Part shown: one piece after another, positions 10,629 through 20,870 of the stretch | Position numbering within the stretch: position 1 is the stretch's first letter | How the letters are laid out: the number at the start of each line of letters is the position of its first letter | Source: Magnaporthiopsis rhizophila | Taxonomy: Eukaryota > Ascomycota > Sordariomycetes > Magnaporthales > Magnaporthaceae | Direction: 5' to 3' | DNA: 64,000 nt | NCBI GenBank assembly: GCA_003049465.1 | Contig: PYSS01000001.1 | Location: 543,646-607,645 of the forward strand | The notes under the pieces: generated by a model | What the model saw: the letters and a program-made list of their open reading frames with translations, nothing else | Databases searched by the model: none | Told to the model about the DNA's origin: nothing | Position numbers and translations under genes: made by a program

Positions 10629-12908
10629 TTATAGGCCAGAGGCTTTGCGCACGGCTGACGCCGCCTGGTTGCTGGCGATGCGACCGCTCGTCTTGCGGAT
10701 GCCCGTCGGCTCCTTGCCCGTGACACCGCCTCGGCGCGTGCTGCCGGACCGGTCGACCCCGCGGACCTTGGCCATGACGCCAGAGGCACTACCAGATCGG
10801 TCGTGACTTGACTTGTTGCGTCCGAGGCCGGTGCCGACGTTCTCAATATCGTTGGACGCATCATTGTCGATGTACTGCGACGTGGTGTAGACGGTCGTCG
10901 TCGTGGTGCTGTGGCTGACAGACCTGGTCTTCTCACTCCTCTCGGCCCGGTGCGCATCAGGTGAAGCCGATGCCTTGCGGTGTGTGCGCATACGCAGGTG
11001 CCACTCCTCGTCCGACTCGCAGGCGCGGCTGGTCCGGTGCATGGCAATGACCTCGGTCTCCTGCTCCACCTTGGCCTCCTCCTCCACCGGGGGGTGGTTG
11101 GCGGCGCTCCTTGAGTACGGGTGGTGGCGGCTGGTCTTGCGCGGCTGACCGGGAGTTGGGGCCGGGAGGTAGTCTTCCTGCATGCCAACCGTGTTGCGCT
11201 CCTGGTCCATCTCGCCGAGCGGCGTGCGGTTTGATGCGCTCCTGCTGGGAGGCGTCGAGGCCTGGCCGGCGCTGCGACCCAGCGAAGTCTTCTGCATGGC
11301 GCGGATCGGGGTGCTCGGAACAGCGGCCGCGGCCGCCATCTCCTTGCGAAGCTTCCGTGCCACGCGCTCCTCAACCCACCACTCGCGGAAAACGCCCTGG
11401 TTCAGGTGAAGCCAGTGTTGCTGGGGGCCAACCACCATACCGGGGCGCATGAACCTCATGTAGCCGATAACCTCGTTGGCAGTGAAGCCGTGGCGGTAAA
11501 TGAGGTAGGCGCCGATCAGGCAGCCCGTGCGGCCCAGGCCGGCCTTGCAATGGACGGCGATGCCCTTCTTGCGGACCATTATTGTCTCGTGGGCGAGCCT
11601 GATAAACTTGCGAACCATCGTCAGGGGTGGGCATGTTCCATCCTCAAAAATCATGTCCAGGTGACGAATCCCCATCGACTCAAAGTACGAAGGAGAGTAG
11701 AGCTGCGAGTTCAGCCGTACGACAAGCCCGATGTTCCTCTCCGAGAAGTGGGCGAGCACGTTCTTGAAGGGGTCGGGCAGGTGAGGGTGGGCGATGACGT
11801 CCTTGATCGTCTTGGGAAGTAGCGGGTACGCCTCTGACGACTCGGTGACGCGCTCGACTGGCTGGTGCATCGGCGACGCAAAGGCGAGGAAGTGTGGCGT
11901 GATCCAGTTGAAGTCGCCGTTTTCGACTCTCTCGTACTTCTCGTACTCGGCGAGGTCGAACGTGTCGAGGCCAACGCAGCCCTCCTCCTTGGCCTTCCAC
12001 ACGCCATAGACAACATCCTGCACCGTGATGCCGTAGTCCGCCTGGCTGTACCCGGCGTCGCGGAACGGCATCAGCGGGGGGTCGACCTGAGCAATGGGAG
12101 CGAGCGCCAGGTGAGGCGGCCACGACTGGATCAGAACCATGTAGCAAGCCAGCACGCAAGAGGCATTGGCGCGACCTGGAGAGAATAAGCTTGGTCAGTA
12201 GGCCGCTGCGGGTTGATAGAGAGCTTTTGGCATGGTCTAAAAACTCACTCCTCGGATCGGCCCTGCTCCAGAAGACCACTGGGCGGTCCTTGTTCTCCTT
12301 GGCACCAAGAATGTCATGGAATTCGAGAGCAAAGCGGTACAGGTGGCTGATGTGGAGCGGGCCAAAGTCGTGGTGGAAGGCATTGTAGAGCAGCGAGTCG
12401 TCGACCGAGAAGTAGTAGGGCTGCTTGCGTGCGCGGGGAGCGGCGGCGGCGGCAGCGGCAGCGCGTGACCGCTTGGTGGGCGAGCGCTGGGGCGGGTCGG
12501 GGTAAGGGAAGAGGGTGTCCTCATCGGGCGCGTTTACGTATGAAGCGAGGTATAGTCGGTCTTGAAGATATGTCAGTAGAGTTACTGGGAATGCCTGGAA
12601 CAGTATGTGATACGGGACCATGGGTGGTGGAGTCACATCGAGCCGAGACACGGCTCGCACGCTGTCGTGATCCATTGTGCGCGGTCTGTGAAGGCATTCA
12701 CGGACAATCACGGACAATGCCGCAGCGGCACCTCGAGCTCCAGATGTGTGCAACGAGGTGGCGCGGAAGCGAGCTGGTTGGTGGGCAGGGTAGAGGCGGA
12801 AAAAAGGGGGTCGATGCGAGGGTAGGTGGGCGTGCTGATCTGGAACGTACCTGCGATGTACTCTATAACTTGGCCCAAGTTGGCGCTTTTGGAGGTGGAA
12901 GGCGCCAT
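10629..12908 (-). CDS. cdc14: Cdc14-type dual-specificity phosphatase
   Basis: Three exons, complement(10629..12175, 12249..12560, 12851..12908), give 638 residues. The active-site loop VHCKAGLGRTG lies near residues 331-341, with the nucleophilic cysteine at about 333 in the HCx5R signature. Upstream is the Cdc14 N-terminal domain, including IADRLYLASY, which is restored across intron 1, and the acidic Asp/Tyr-rich stretch. The last ~220 residues are Ser/Thr/Arg-rich and probably disordered, as usual for the regulatory tail. Introns are 290 and 73 bases; the second has GTGAGT and CTCTCCAG ends and joins ADPR to SRANAS. Cdc14 removes Cdk phosphates from Ser-Pro sites at mitotic exit and septation. 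The start ATG follows from the short first exon MAPSTSKSANLGQVIEYIA. The gene is divergent from pcc1, 865 bases away. Identity is firm; only intron 1's unusual length is less certain. Confidence 0.93.
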
Positions 12909-13773
12909 CTCTGCGCCGTGCGAGGGGATTGGGGATGGAAGGTAGAGGCGGATATTCGACAGCAAGAGCTAAATAGCAAGATACGGCTGTAGTAGACGAT
13001 GCAAAATGCGCAAGCTCGAGGCAAGCCGGTATCAATGCGTGCGATAAATGCTGGAGAGGCAACGAGCAAGCGGCAAGGAGCGGTAAAAAAGGAGCGAGGC
13101 GAGCGCGCAAAAATCACTGGCTCATGCTGTCGGGATGGATATGGATGTCGGTCAGTGGATGATGCACCGGCTGCGCTCGCGACCTAGGAGGCGGAATCTC
13201 CAGAGATTCTGTGGTTGGAGGAGGGAATCGAGGATGAGCCCGAAGACGAGGAAGTCCCACGATGCCCGAAGCCGATGAGGTACTTATGAAGATGTCGCTT
13301 TGTTTATTTTGGCCGGGGGTCCGCAAGTGGGCCTCGTAACACTGAACCCCTGCCCGAGCTAGCGCCTGGAGCTGGGTTGCCAGGACAATTGACAGCGACC
13401 CACCAAGCCATGTCCCCTTAAGCTTACAGGCGCCTCCCGGCGCAGAGTTCGCTGGTATCTTATCGTGCTGTGTTGTTGCCCGCCGGCGCTGCAGAACAAC
13501 GTTGAACACACGGCACCCTGAAGCCGAGGTCGCCAGCATGGATTCCAACGGCTCCCCCGCATCGAATCAATCGAGGCTCTGCAGCGCCCAGCCAAACGCA
13601 CGTTGTTTGCTACAGTGTTTCCGCTCCTGACGTAGCCGATCCCTGATCCATTTTTTTTTTTCTCCCGTCTACTTTCAAAGCTCCCCCCAGACATCACAGC
13701 CGACACATTGGAATCTTAGTGTCTGCGACAAGTGTTGAGGCTCATGAAGTCGTAACACGCAGCCCTCGCAAAC
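12909..13773. other. Divergent intergenic region cdc14 / pcc1
   Basis: A shared upstream region of 865 bases between two genes transcribed away from each other, so it should hold both promoters. A T-rich run lies at about 13651-13662 and pyrimidine-rich DNA follows before the pcc1 start. No canonical TATA box or RNA gene is evident. Confidence 0.6.
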
Positions 13774-14291
13774 ATGGCAGACTCTTCCAGTGCCAAGTTC
13801 CCGTGCGCCCTGTGAGTACAGCTTGGACCAGCCAGCCTACCCCTCCTCGCGCGCGCGGTCCCATTCCATAGCCGCATCTTTGACCCTTGCTGCCTTTTTC
13901 TTTTCTCTCCCCAACGGGCACGTGAGCACCCCTCGTTGACGTGGTAGCGCGAGGCAAAATCCCTCAACCCCAAAACTATGATAGAACGGTAGATGTGCCC
14001 TTCCCAACGGCCAGACTAGCTTCGGTAGCACTAGGGGCGCTGTCCGTGGACAAGGAGCTCACGCCCCTGGTGCACCGTTCTTTTTCGACCATCGCCGCGC
14101 CGCAGCAGCAACAACAGGAAGAGGCCGAAAAGACGGTACTTCGAACAGAGTATTCTGCAACCACCAACCGCATGCTCCGAGTGGCCGTCAACTCGTTCAT
14201 GGACAGCCTAAGCCTTGTCCTCGAGGTAATGGAGCAGCTGGACGTCGATGTGTTGGAGACGACGCTGAGCAAGAAATCCCCACCTCCATGA
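13774..14291 (+). CDS. pcc1: EKC/KEOPS complex subunit Pcc1
   Basis: Two exons, 13774..13811 and 13985..14291, encode 114 residues, a normal size for this family. After splicing, MADSSSAKFPCA continues into LTVDVPFPTARLASVALGAL. The C-terminal half carries the family hallmark MLRVAVNSFMDSLSLVLEVM, typical of the CTAG/Pcc1 fold. Pcc1 is the small dimerising subunit of KEOPS, which makes N6-threonylcarbamoyladenosine at position 37 of ANN-decoding tRNAs and has been linked to telomeres and transcription. The intron (173 bases) runs from GTGAGT to ATGATAG. An alternative AG at 13991-13992 would break the frame. The 3' end faces the sulphate permease gene. A short poly-Gln insertion lies in the middle of the domain. 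Confidence 0.88.
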
Positions 14292-14812
14292 CGGATGGAC
14301 GGGAAATTGCGGGCAGCTCTATTCTTTATTACCTGAGTACGAGTCGGCACTGCACAACACACGGCCGCTCACGGCTACGCACAGCCCGGGAGTCTGCAGT
14401 CCGAGCCAAGCCTCGGGATCTGGGGACAATTATGAGGTTTTGCAAAATGGAAAATGGGGATCAAGGACGGATGGCGAATGCGGGTAGAGCGGAAGTTGGG
14501 AACATACATTGGCACATAGCTACCTGGCACGCGAGTGTGGGACCCAGCTGCAGACGAAATTAACAAAGTCGAGGGTCTCCAGAATCTTAGACTGGGAGCA
14601 CAAACTCGGTTGTCTGCATTGAAAAACAGAGCCACCGGAATTTCCGGGCAATTTCAAAATAACAAACGCTTGCAGGAGCGGAAACAACTGGCCTGAAAGT
14701 TATTTCAAGATTAGGGGTAAATATTCATAATATCGATGCATCTTAAAGTGCGTACTCCATGCGATTCAAGTCTAACCAGGCACAAACAACAAAGAGGTGA
14801 GAAACGCCCAGA
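14292..14812. other. Convergent 3' flanks of pcc1 and sulphate permease
   Basis: About 520 bases between two converging genes. It becomes AT-rich at 14640-14760, consistent with 3' untranslated and polyadenylation regions. No gene or RNA is seen. Confidence 0.6.
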
Positions 14813-17344
14813 CTATGATGTCGATGCAATGTGACCACGCCCATCATCAGCCCTCGCCTCAATGTTCGCAACCGCGCTCTGCAGGGCGCTGGTCAAGTCT
14901 ACATGGAAGAGCGGCCGGTTGAGCCCATGCACCGCCACAGCGCGCCGCCCAACCCCGACGGGCGAGACGACGTGGCTGGTCTCCTCCGTCTCCGCCTCGG
15001 TGCCGGAGTCGCCGGCGCCCAGCTCGAGATCCGCCTTCCTGTCGAACGCTGCCGCCGCCGCAGCGCTCTGCCGCCTCGAGATCCCCTGCCCCAGCTCCAT
15101 TTCGTTGATCTGCTTCTCGGCCACCGCCGCCGCGCTGTCGCGGCCGCCTATCTCAGCCACGGAGAAGATGGACCGCCACCGGTGGTGGAGACCGTCCGGC
15201 CGCTCCGTCGGGTACCCGAACCCGGCCGCGACAAGGGCCCGCTTGGTCCAGCGGTTGTTGATGCAGGCGATGTGCCAGTCGACAAAATCAGGCGCCGTGT
15301 AGCGGTCGAGGTGGTTCCTCGTGTCGATAAGCTGTTGCATGCTGGATATGTCGACGTGGTTGACAGAACTGAAGTCCAGGATGATGGCCTTGAGAGTCGG
15401 GAGGTCGGGGTTCAGACCAGGGACGGCCGATTCGTCGCCCGCAGCCTTCCTTTTGAGCTGCCGTCTCGACGGGCCCGGGTCGTTCCAGGGCCGGTCGCCT
15501 GGTCGCGCATACTCGGTGGTGTTTGTTCGCTTGGTGTGGGCAAAGACGTAGTTTGTCAGGTATTCGAGAGTGTGCGACGCGTTGGGGTAGTTAAATCCTT
15601 CCGAGAACCGATAGATGAAAACTCCGGGATAGGGGCTGTCAACCCCGACATCGGGGTTCGAGCCATCGCCGTGGTCAAGAGGCAGAAAGATGTTGCGTGC
15701 TGGATTGGCGCCCGGCTTGGAAAACGTGCCGTACTGCCCAAATACCTCGTGATGGTCCTCTCCAATGATGTTGTCCCGTAGAACCGAGTGCACCTTTACT
15801 CTCCCGAGGAATTGACCTCGCGCCTTGAGGATGCGGCCGATCAGCACGGCCGCTGATATGGCTACCGTCGCATAGATGCCGTTCTCAATGGTGGAAAAGA
15901 CGGTGATTATAACGCCAGTGAAAAAGATGAGGACCTCGAGCGGCGAAACACACCAGAACTGGTAGAGGGTGCTGGGTGGCGTGATGAGGTCGCCGACAGC
16001 GTGGATAATCACCGCGGCGAGCGATGCGCTGGGGATGAAGTAGAAGACCGGCGGCAAGGCGTAGATGGAAATGAGAACCACCACGCCCGTGATGACGCCA
16101 GCGAAAGGGGTGCGCACGCCAGCCTTGGACTTGATGGCGGTTCGGCTGAAGCTCCCGGTAGAAGGATAGCCACCCAAGAACGGAGCCAGGAGGTTCGTTA
16201 CGCCGATCGCGACCATCTCCTGTGAAGGGTTGATGGTATAGTTGTTGACGCGGCCGAAAGATTTGGATATGGCGATGTGCTCAATGAGCAAGACTATGAC
16301 CGTTGCCGGTAGGTAGGTCGCCAGTGCGCTAGCTATCTTGGGATCGACTTTTGGAACCTCGGCGTGCTGAAACCCGCTGGGAATATCCTGCAGGATCTTG
16401 AAGCTTGGCTTTGTCTTGTGGTTCATGTTGACCAGCCAGCTAACCAGAGTGTAGAGGAGAATGACGAACGCGGTCCTCAGGGTTGAGAGGAAGAAAAATA
16501 GCCTTTGGCGCTCTGGGAAGCGCTTGGCTAGCAGAGAGCAGGCGGCCCGGATGAAATAGAGCAAAGCAAGAGCCGACAGCCCCATGGCGGCATCCAGCTT
16601 TGTATGTCCCAGGTTTTTCAGCGTGTTGATAAGCACGAGATAAGGGGCGTCCCGCGTCGAAAACCCCGAGATGCCCATCATTGTCGGAATTTGGCCGATG
16701 ACAATGTTGATGGCAGAGCCCGTCATGAAAGCCGAAAGGGAAGTCAGGCTGATCAGATCGACGATAAAGCCGGTTCTGGTGAGGCCCATAAACAGAACAA
16801 TCACTCCGGAGAGGATGGCCAGGGCCGACGCAACAACATGGCCGGGCACCTCGGGGAACTGCCTCGCCATGTCTGCCACGATTCCACCAGTAAGGGTCGA
16901 CATGACGGCGACAGGGCCGATGGTGATGTCTTTCGAGGTTGCAAAGAACCAGTAGATCAGAACACCCATAAAGGAAGAATAGAGACCGAACTGCGGCTCA
17001 AGGTTGGCAAGGATAGCGTAGGCCATGCCCTGGGGGATCACAACAACACCGATGGTGATGCCAGCGACAAGATCGCCGATGAGCCATTGTGTGTTGTAGT
17101 GGCCGATCCAGTCGAGGAACGGGAACAGCGACCTTGTGTAGGTGGCGGTGTCCTTTGCGGTTGGCACCAGGCTGGCCAAAAACTCTCGTGTTGAAGGTGG
17201 CTCCTCAACGAAGGCATCGCCGCTCTGGATGGAGAGGATGGATTCGCCCCTTGTTACCTCGTCCTGGTAAGGCTGATTGTTGCGGAGCTTGATGCCCAGG
17301 ACTTTGGCCAGGCCGTGGCCGACCTTTGCGCCAGTGCTCGTCAT
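14813..17344 (-). CDS. SulP family sulphate permease with STAS domain
   Basis: An intronless frame of 843 residues encodes a SLC26/SulP anion transporter of the fungal Cys-14/Sul1 type. The SulP signature region starts near residue 95 (DLVAGITIGVVVIPQGMAYA) and is followed by about ten hydrophobic segments up to roughly residue 530. A cytoplasmic STAS domain follows at about 600-770, containing LKAIILDFSSVNHVDISSMQ. The tail is charged and rich in acidic residues. These permeases bring sulphate across the plasma membrane for cysteine and methionine synthesis and are usually induced by sulphur starvation. I took the ATG at 17344 (MTSTGAKVGHGL). The frame extends only four codons further up without an ATG. 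No nearby gene belongs to sulphur assimilation. Substrate is inferred from family. Confidence 0.9.
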   Translation of the reverse strand: MTSTGAKVGHGLAKVLGIKLRNNQPYQDEVTRGESILSIQSGDAFVEEPPSTREFLASLVPTAKDTATYTRSLFPFLDWIGHYNTQWLIGDLVAGITIGVVVIPQGMAYAILANLEPQFGLYSSFMGVLIYWFFATSKDITIGPVAVMSTLTGGIVADMARQFPEVPGHVVASALAILSGVIVLFMGLTRTGFIVDLISLTSLSAFMTGSAINIVIGQIPTMMGISGFSTRDAPYLVLINTLKNLGHTKLDAAMGLSALALLYFIRAACSLLAKRFPERQRLFFFLSTLRTAFVILLYTLVSWLVNMNHKTKPSFKILQDIPSGFQHAEVPKVDPKIASALATYLPATVIVLLIEHIAISKSFGRVNNYTINPSQEMVAIGVTNLLAPFLGGYPSTGSFSRTAIKSKAGVRTPFAGVITGVVVLISIYALPPVFYFIPSASLAAVIIHAVGDLITPPSTLYQFWCVSPLEVLIFFTGVIITVFSTIENGIYATVAISAAVLIGRILKARGQFLGRVKVHSVLRDNIIGEDHHEVFGQYGTFSKPGANPARNIFLPLDHGDGSNPDVGVDSPYPGVFIYRFSEGFNYPNASHTLEYLTNYVFAHTKRTNTTEYARPGDRPWNDPGPSRRQLKRKAAGDESAVPGLNPDLPTLKAIILDFSSVNHVDISSMQQLIDTRNHLDRYTAPDFVDWHIACINNRWTKRALVAAGFGYPTERPDGLHHRWRSIFSVAEIGGRDSAAAVAEKQINEMELGQGISRRQSAAAAAAFDRKADLELGAGDSGTEAETEETSHVVSPVGVGRRAVAVHGLNRPLFHVDLTSALQSAVANIEARADDGRGHIASTS

Positions 17345-19115
17345 TGTTGAAGGCAAGAAAACCCAAGGAGCCTCGTTGTGATGGTAGCAGTAGGGATAGC
17401 GCCTGTACCCGAGGGACGTCCCGAACTTGATTATTTGCCAAGCATGGGAGTCTTATAAGGCGACCCGACCTAAGAAGGATGGCTGACGAATCTCACTTTC
17501 GAAGGTTCCAGGATGAGAAGGAAAAATAGATTACTTGGGGTAGGTATGCATAGCTAGCGTGGAAGACAGGTATATAGGATAAGTATTACCGTAGGTAGAG
17601 GTAGGTTGTAAGTACGTGTGCCGGTACCTATATATCTCGGGAGATCCAACTAAAGGGGCAAGCAGAGCGTTCAACAGGTAGATTAACAACCATGCGACGT
17701 ATTTTCTCTGCGGGATGGCACTCGCCTGGCCACTAGTTGTGGAGGATATCCGCTATGGCGCAATCAGGCGCCTGCCAGTCACATCCCAGGAAGGGCGAGG
17801 AAAGAGGCCTTATTCTGATCGTGAGGCGGCGGGCGGGTCGAAGTGTGGGCTGCGCGGGAGAAAAGGGTCCTCGTCAAGGAATAGGTAGGAAGTAACAACT
17901 CGGCTGTTCCGCCGGGAAGCCCCCTCCAAGCTGAGATGGTCGTCCCGACCTTGGCGACTCATTGGCTTCATTTGGGGGGCAACGAACAAAAAGGGGTCAC
18001 CGGACGCCATACTGCCGACTACCAGGTCGAGATAGCTACTAGCCCGGCATGTTTCCTTGACATGATTCCTCGACAGTAGTATTGATGCCGGAGAAGCAGG
18101 AAGACATTCCTCGAGAGGGGTGCCTGGCTTGGTGTGTCCACGGGACAATACAATGGCAAGAAAGAGCAAGAAAAGGGCAAAGTTTGTGTCGTAAAAGGTG
18201 CAGTCGTGGCCCACATGGCCAGCACGTCATCCTGGATGAGATTGATGTCAACCCAGCCATGGTGGGGCCCTCCCGTTTCCATCTTGGTAGAGATGAGGCT
18301 CCAAGGCGGAACCTGAAAAGTTGCATTCAGCTCCGGTTCATCACGCGGAATATCACATGACACAGGTCGGATCAACTCAGGTTTGTCGAGTCGAACAGCT
18401 GGCTTCCTTCAATCAAGAGGCGAGCCCTGTTGGCCAACGGTCCAATCCCATTCCTTCCGATCCGGGGAATGCAGCTGGATCTGCCACAACGGCAGTCCCA
18501 TGGCGGGAGGGAGGTTACAATCGGATGAATGCGACCCCATCGATGGGCCAGCTGCCGGGGCTTGGCCATTGATGATCGTGGACTCTGTGCCGATTGGTTT
18601 TGGCATCGAGATGAGAGAACACTGGACCTATCTTTCTGCATCAAAATATTCATTTCTCCTTGTTAATTGTCACGATTCAGGATCGTATTGCATGGTCAAT
18701 TTCGGGTCATGGCGTTCGCACAACCGAGGCAATGCGAAGTGTGGAGGGAAAAACAAAAGCGCGTGCGGTTGTGCTGCGATAGCTTTTTCCCCCATGTCGC
18801 CTCACCAACCTCCTCCTTCCCCGCTCAACAACCGCGTCTTGGCTGCGTACCACCGAACGAGAACCGCGATTGCGTCTTTCATTCAATTCCATTCGTAGCC
18901 TACCGAGTCGACGACGAGAATTGCAAAGCAATCGAGAAGCACGGATCTCTGCCAGTTTCATCAATCAGACTCGGCCACGTTTGCGAGCCGCCGGATCTCG
19001 CCAGCCGTTACGCGACGCCTGCTTTCAGCAGAAGCCATCGTCGGCGGCCTCGACGCGCCCACCCCAAGGCTCCGCTCCGTCTGCGGCTTCCGTCCGACCT
19101 GATTTGCGCGTCACC
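17345..19115. other. Divergent intergenic region permease / bub2
   Basis: A region of 1.77 kb holding the promoters of the sulphate permease (left) and bub2 (right). GGTAGGTA / TACCTA motifs cluster at 17540-17640. No CGCAAA- or GATA-type site arrangement was clear enough to call. Open frames at 18000-19100 overlap one another on both strands with no domain, so I regard them as non-coding or leader sequence. Confidence 0.55.
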
Positions 19116-20870
19116 ATGGTCGGCCCAATGAAAGACTCGCCGATACCCTCACTGCCGCCCTCAGTCTCTACGACGCTACACGCTCCGCCGTCGCCCGGCA
19201 ACCATCGAGCTCTCCGGAAGCTGCAGTCCGCTCACAACCTCGGCGCCAAAGCTTCCAATCTTGGCAGCACGCCCCCGATCACTTCGCAGCAGCGCCTGCA
19301 CCCAAGGCCCGTGTCGCCCTTCCGGAGGAACGTTAGTAACGGTAGCCACCGTGGGCTCAGCGACAATACTGGTGGAACCACCAGCAGTGCCAACAATGGC
19401 GGCGGCGGCGGCGGCAACGCAACCGTCGCCGGCACTGCTTCCGGCGCCGCCAATAATACCGGGGCCAGTGGGGTCACCACCGGCCGCATGGCACAGCGCA
19501 CGCGGGGGAGAGCCAACAGCGATGTCCCCGTCCTACAACAGACGCCCGGGGGCACCATGGTTGCTCCCCGGAACCGACGCGCCCCCATCACCAGGCGCTG
19601 TGCCGCCGCGGACCAGCTTCCGCTGGAGCGTCTCCTACCTTCAGGTCCGCCAGACGGCGACGTCGCGGGGTCCATAGAGAGCATGCGCTACAGCATACTT
19701 AACGACGGCATCAAATCTAACAGTGAAGGAATGGTGAGCATGCCCCTATATATACCCCTTGCTTGCACCCAGGCCAACACTTTGCTAATGCCTACTGCAG
19801 TCGCAACTGCGTATATACGTGTGGCTCATCATGCTTGACTGTCCTGTTCTTGAGACGGATGCATACCTCGATCTCATACACCGCGGCGCATCGCCAGCAT
19901 ACTCCAAAATCCGCAATGACACCTTCCGCACCCTGACTACAGATCCGCTGTTCCGCAGGCGCGTGAGCGAGGCCAGCTTGATCCGCCTGCTCAACGCCGT
20001 TGCCTGGAAGCTGCATGACGGCCGTGAGGAAGACCGCGTCAGACACTCTGCCGGCAGGCAGTCCCTCCCTCACATGGGCGACTCACCGATCCGGACAGGA
20101 GGCGGCGGTGTGATCAGCAGCAACAGCAGCGTCAGCGGAAGCAACCCACGAGGTGGCGGCAGCAGCAACGGCCTGGTGGGGCCTGCATCGTCACCAGCAG
20201 CCAAGAACCGCGCTCGCGCGCTCACACTGACAACCGAAGGCTCCGACTGCAGCGTGGCGCCCGAGTCGGGCACCTACGTTCAGGGCATGAACGTGCTTGC
20301 GGCGCCTTTCCTCTACGCGGCGCGCAGCGAGTCCGAGGCTTTTGTGGCCTTCCATCAGCTCCTCACCAAGGAGCTCCCTGGCTACATCAGGGGCGCCATG
20401 GACGGTGTCCACAAGGGTCTGCGTCTGGTGGACAAGGTGCTCTCCATTGTTGACGAGAAGCTGAGCAGGTACCTCACATCCAAGGGGCTCACGGCCGAGA
20501 TATACGCCTTCCCGTCCGTCCTCACCCTCTCGGCCTGCACGCCGCCTTTGCCCGAGGTGCTGCAGCTCTGGGATTTCCTGTTCGCCTACGGGCCGCACCT
20601 TAACATTCTGTGCATTGTTGCGCAGCTCATGCTCATCCGCAGCCAGATCATGGCGTCTCCCAGGTGAGAATGAATGGGCCTCCTGTCTCTAACTAACTGT
20701 ATTTGAACACGGATGGCTAACTCGGCGTACTCGAATGCTTGGTCAGCCCCAACAAACTCCTCCGGTCCTTCCCGGCGCTCCAGGCCGAGCAGATCAAGAG
20801 ATTGACCCTGTTTATTGCTAAGAACATCCCGGACCACGTCTACGCCGAGATTATCAACCATGCGCGTTGA
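19116..20870 (+). CDS. bub2: Bub2-like TBC-domain GTPase-activating protein
   Basis: Three exons, 19116..19733, 19801..20663 and 20747..20870, encode 534 residues. Exon 1 is a low-complexity N-terminus of about 200 residues (Ser/Gly/Asn/Thr). The TBC domain begins at GMSQLRIYVWLIML. It carries the arginine finger motif IxxDxxR (IRNDTFR, Arg249) and the YxQ motif (YVQGMN, Tyr365), both needed for dual-finger catalysis in Rab-type GAPs. The stretch LIHRGASPAYSKIRNDTFRT is characteristic of Bub2/Cdc16. Bub2, with Bfa1/Byr4, restrains the Tem1/Spg1 GTPase to hold mitotic exit or septation until the spindle is placed. An insert of about 85 Gly/Ser-rich residues lies inside the TBC domain (about 277-360). 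The start is a TCACCATGG context. Introns are 67 and 83 bases. Confidence 0.9.

Noticed and set aside
14831..15781. 316-codon plus-strand frame opposite the sulphate permease
   Set aside because: Antisense shadow of the STAS end of the permease; no domain.
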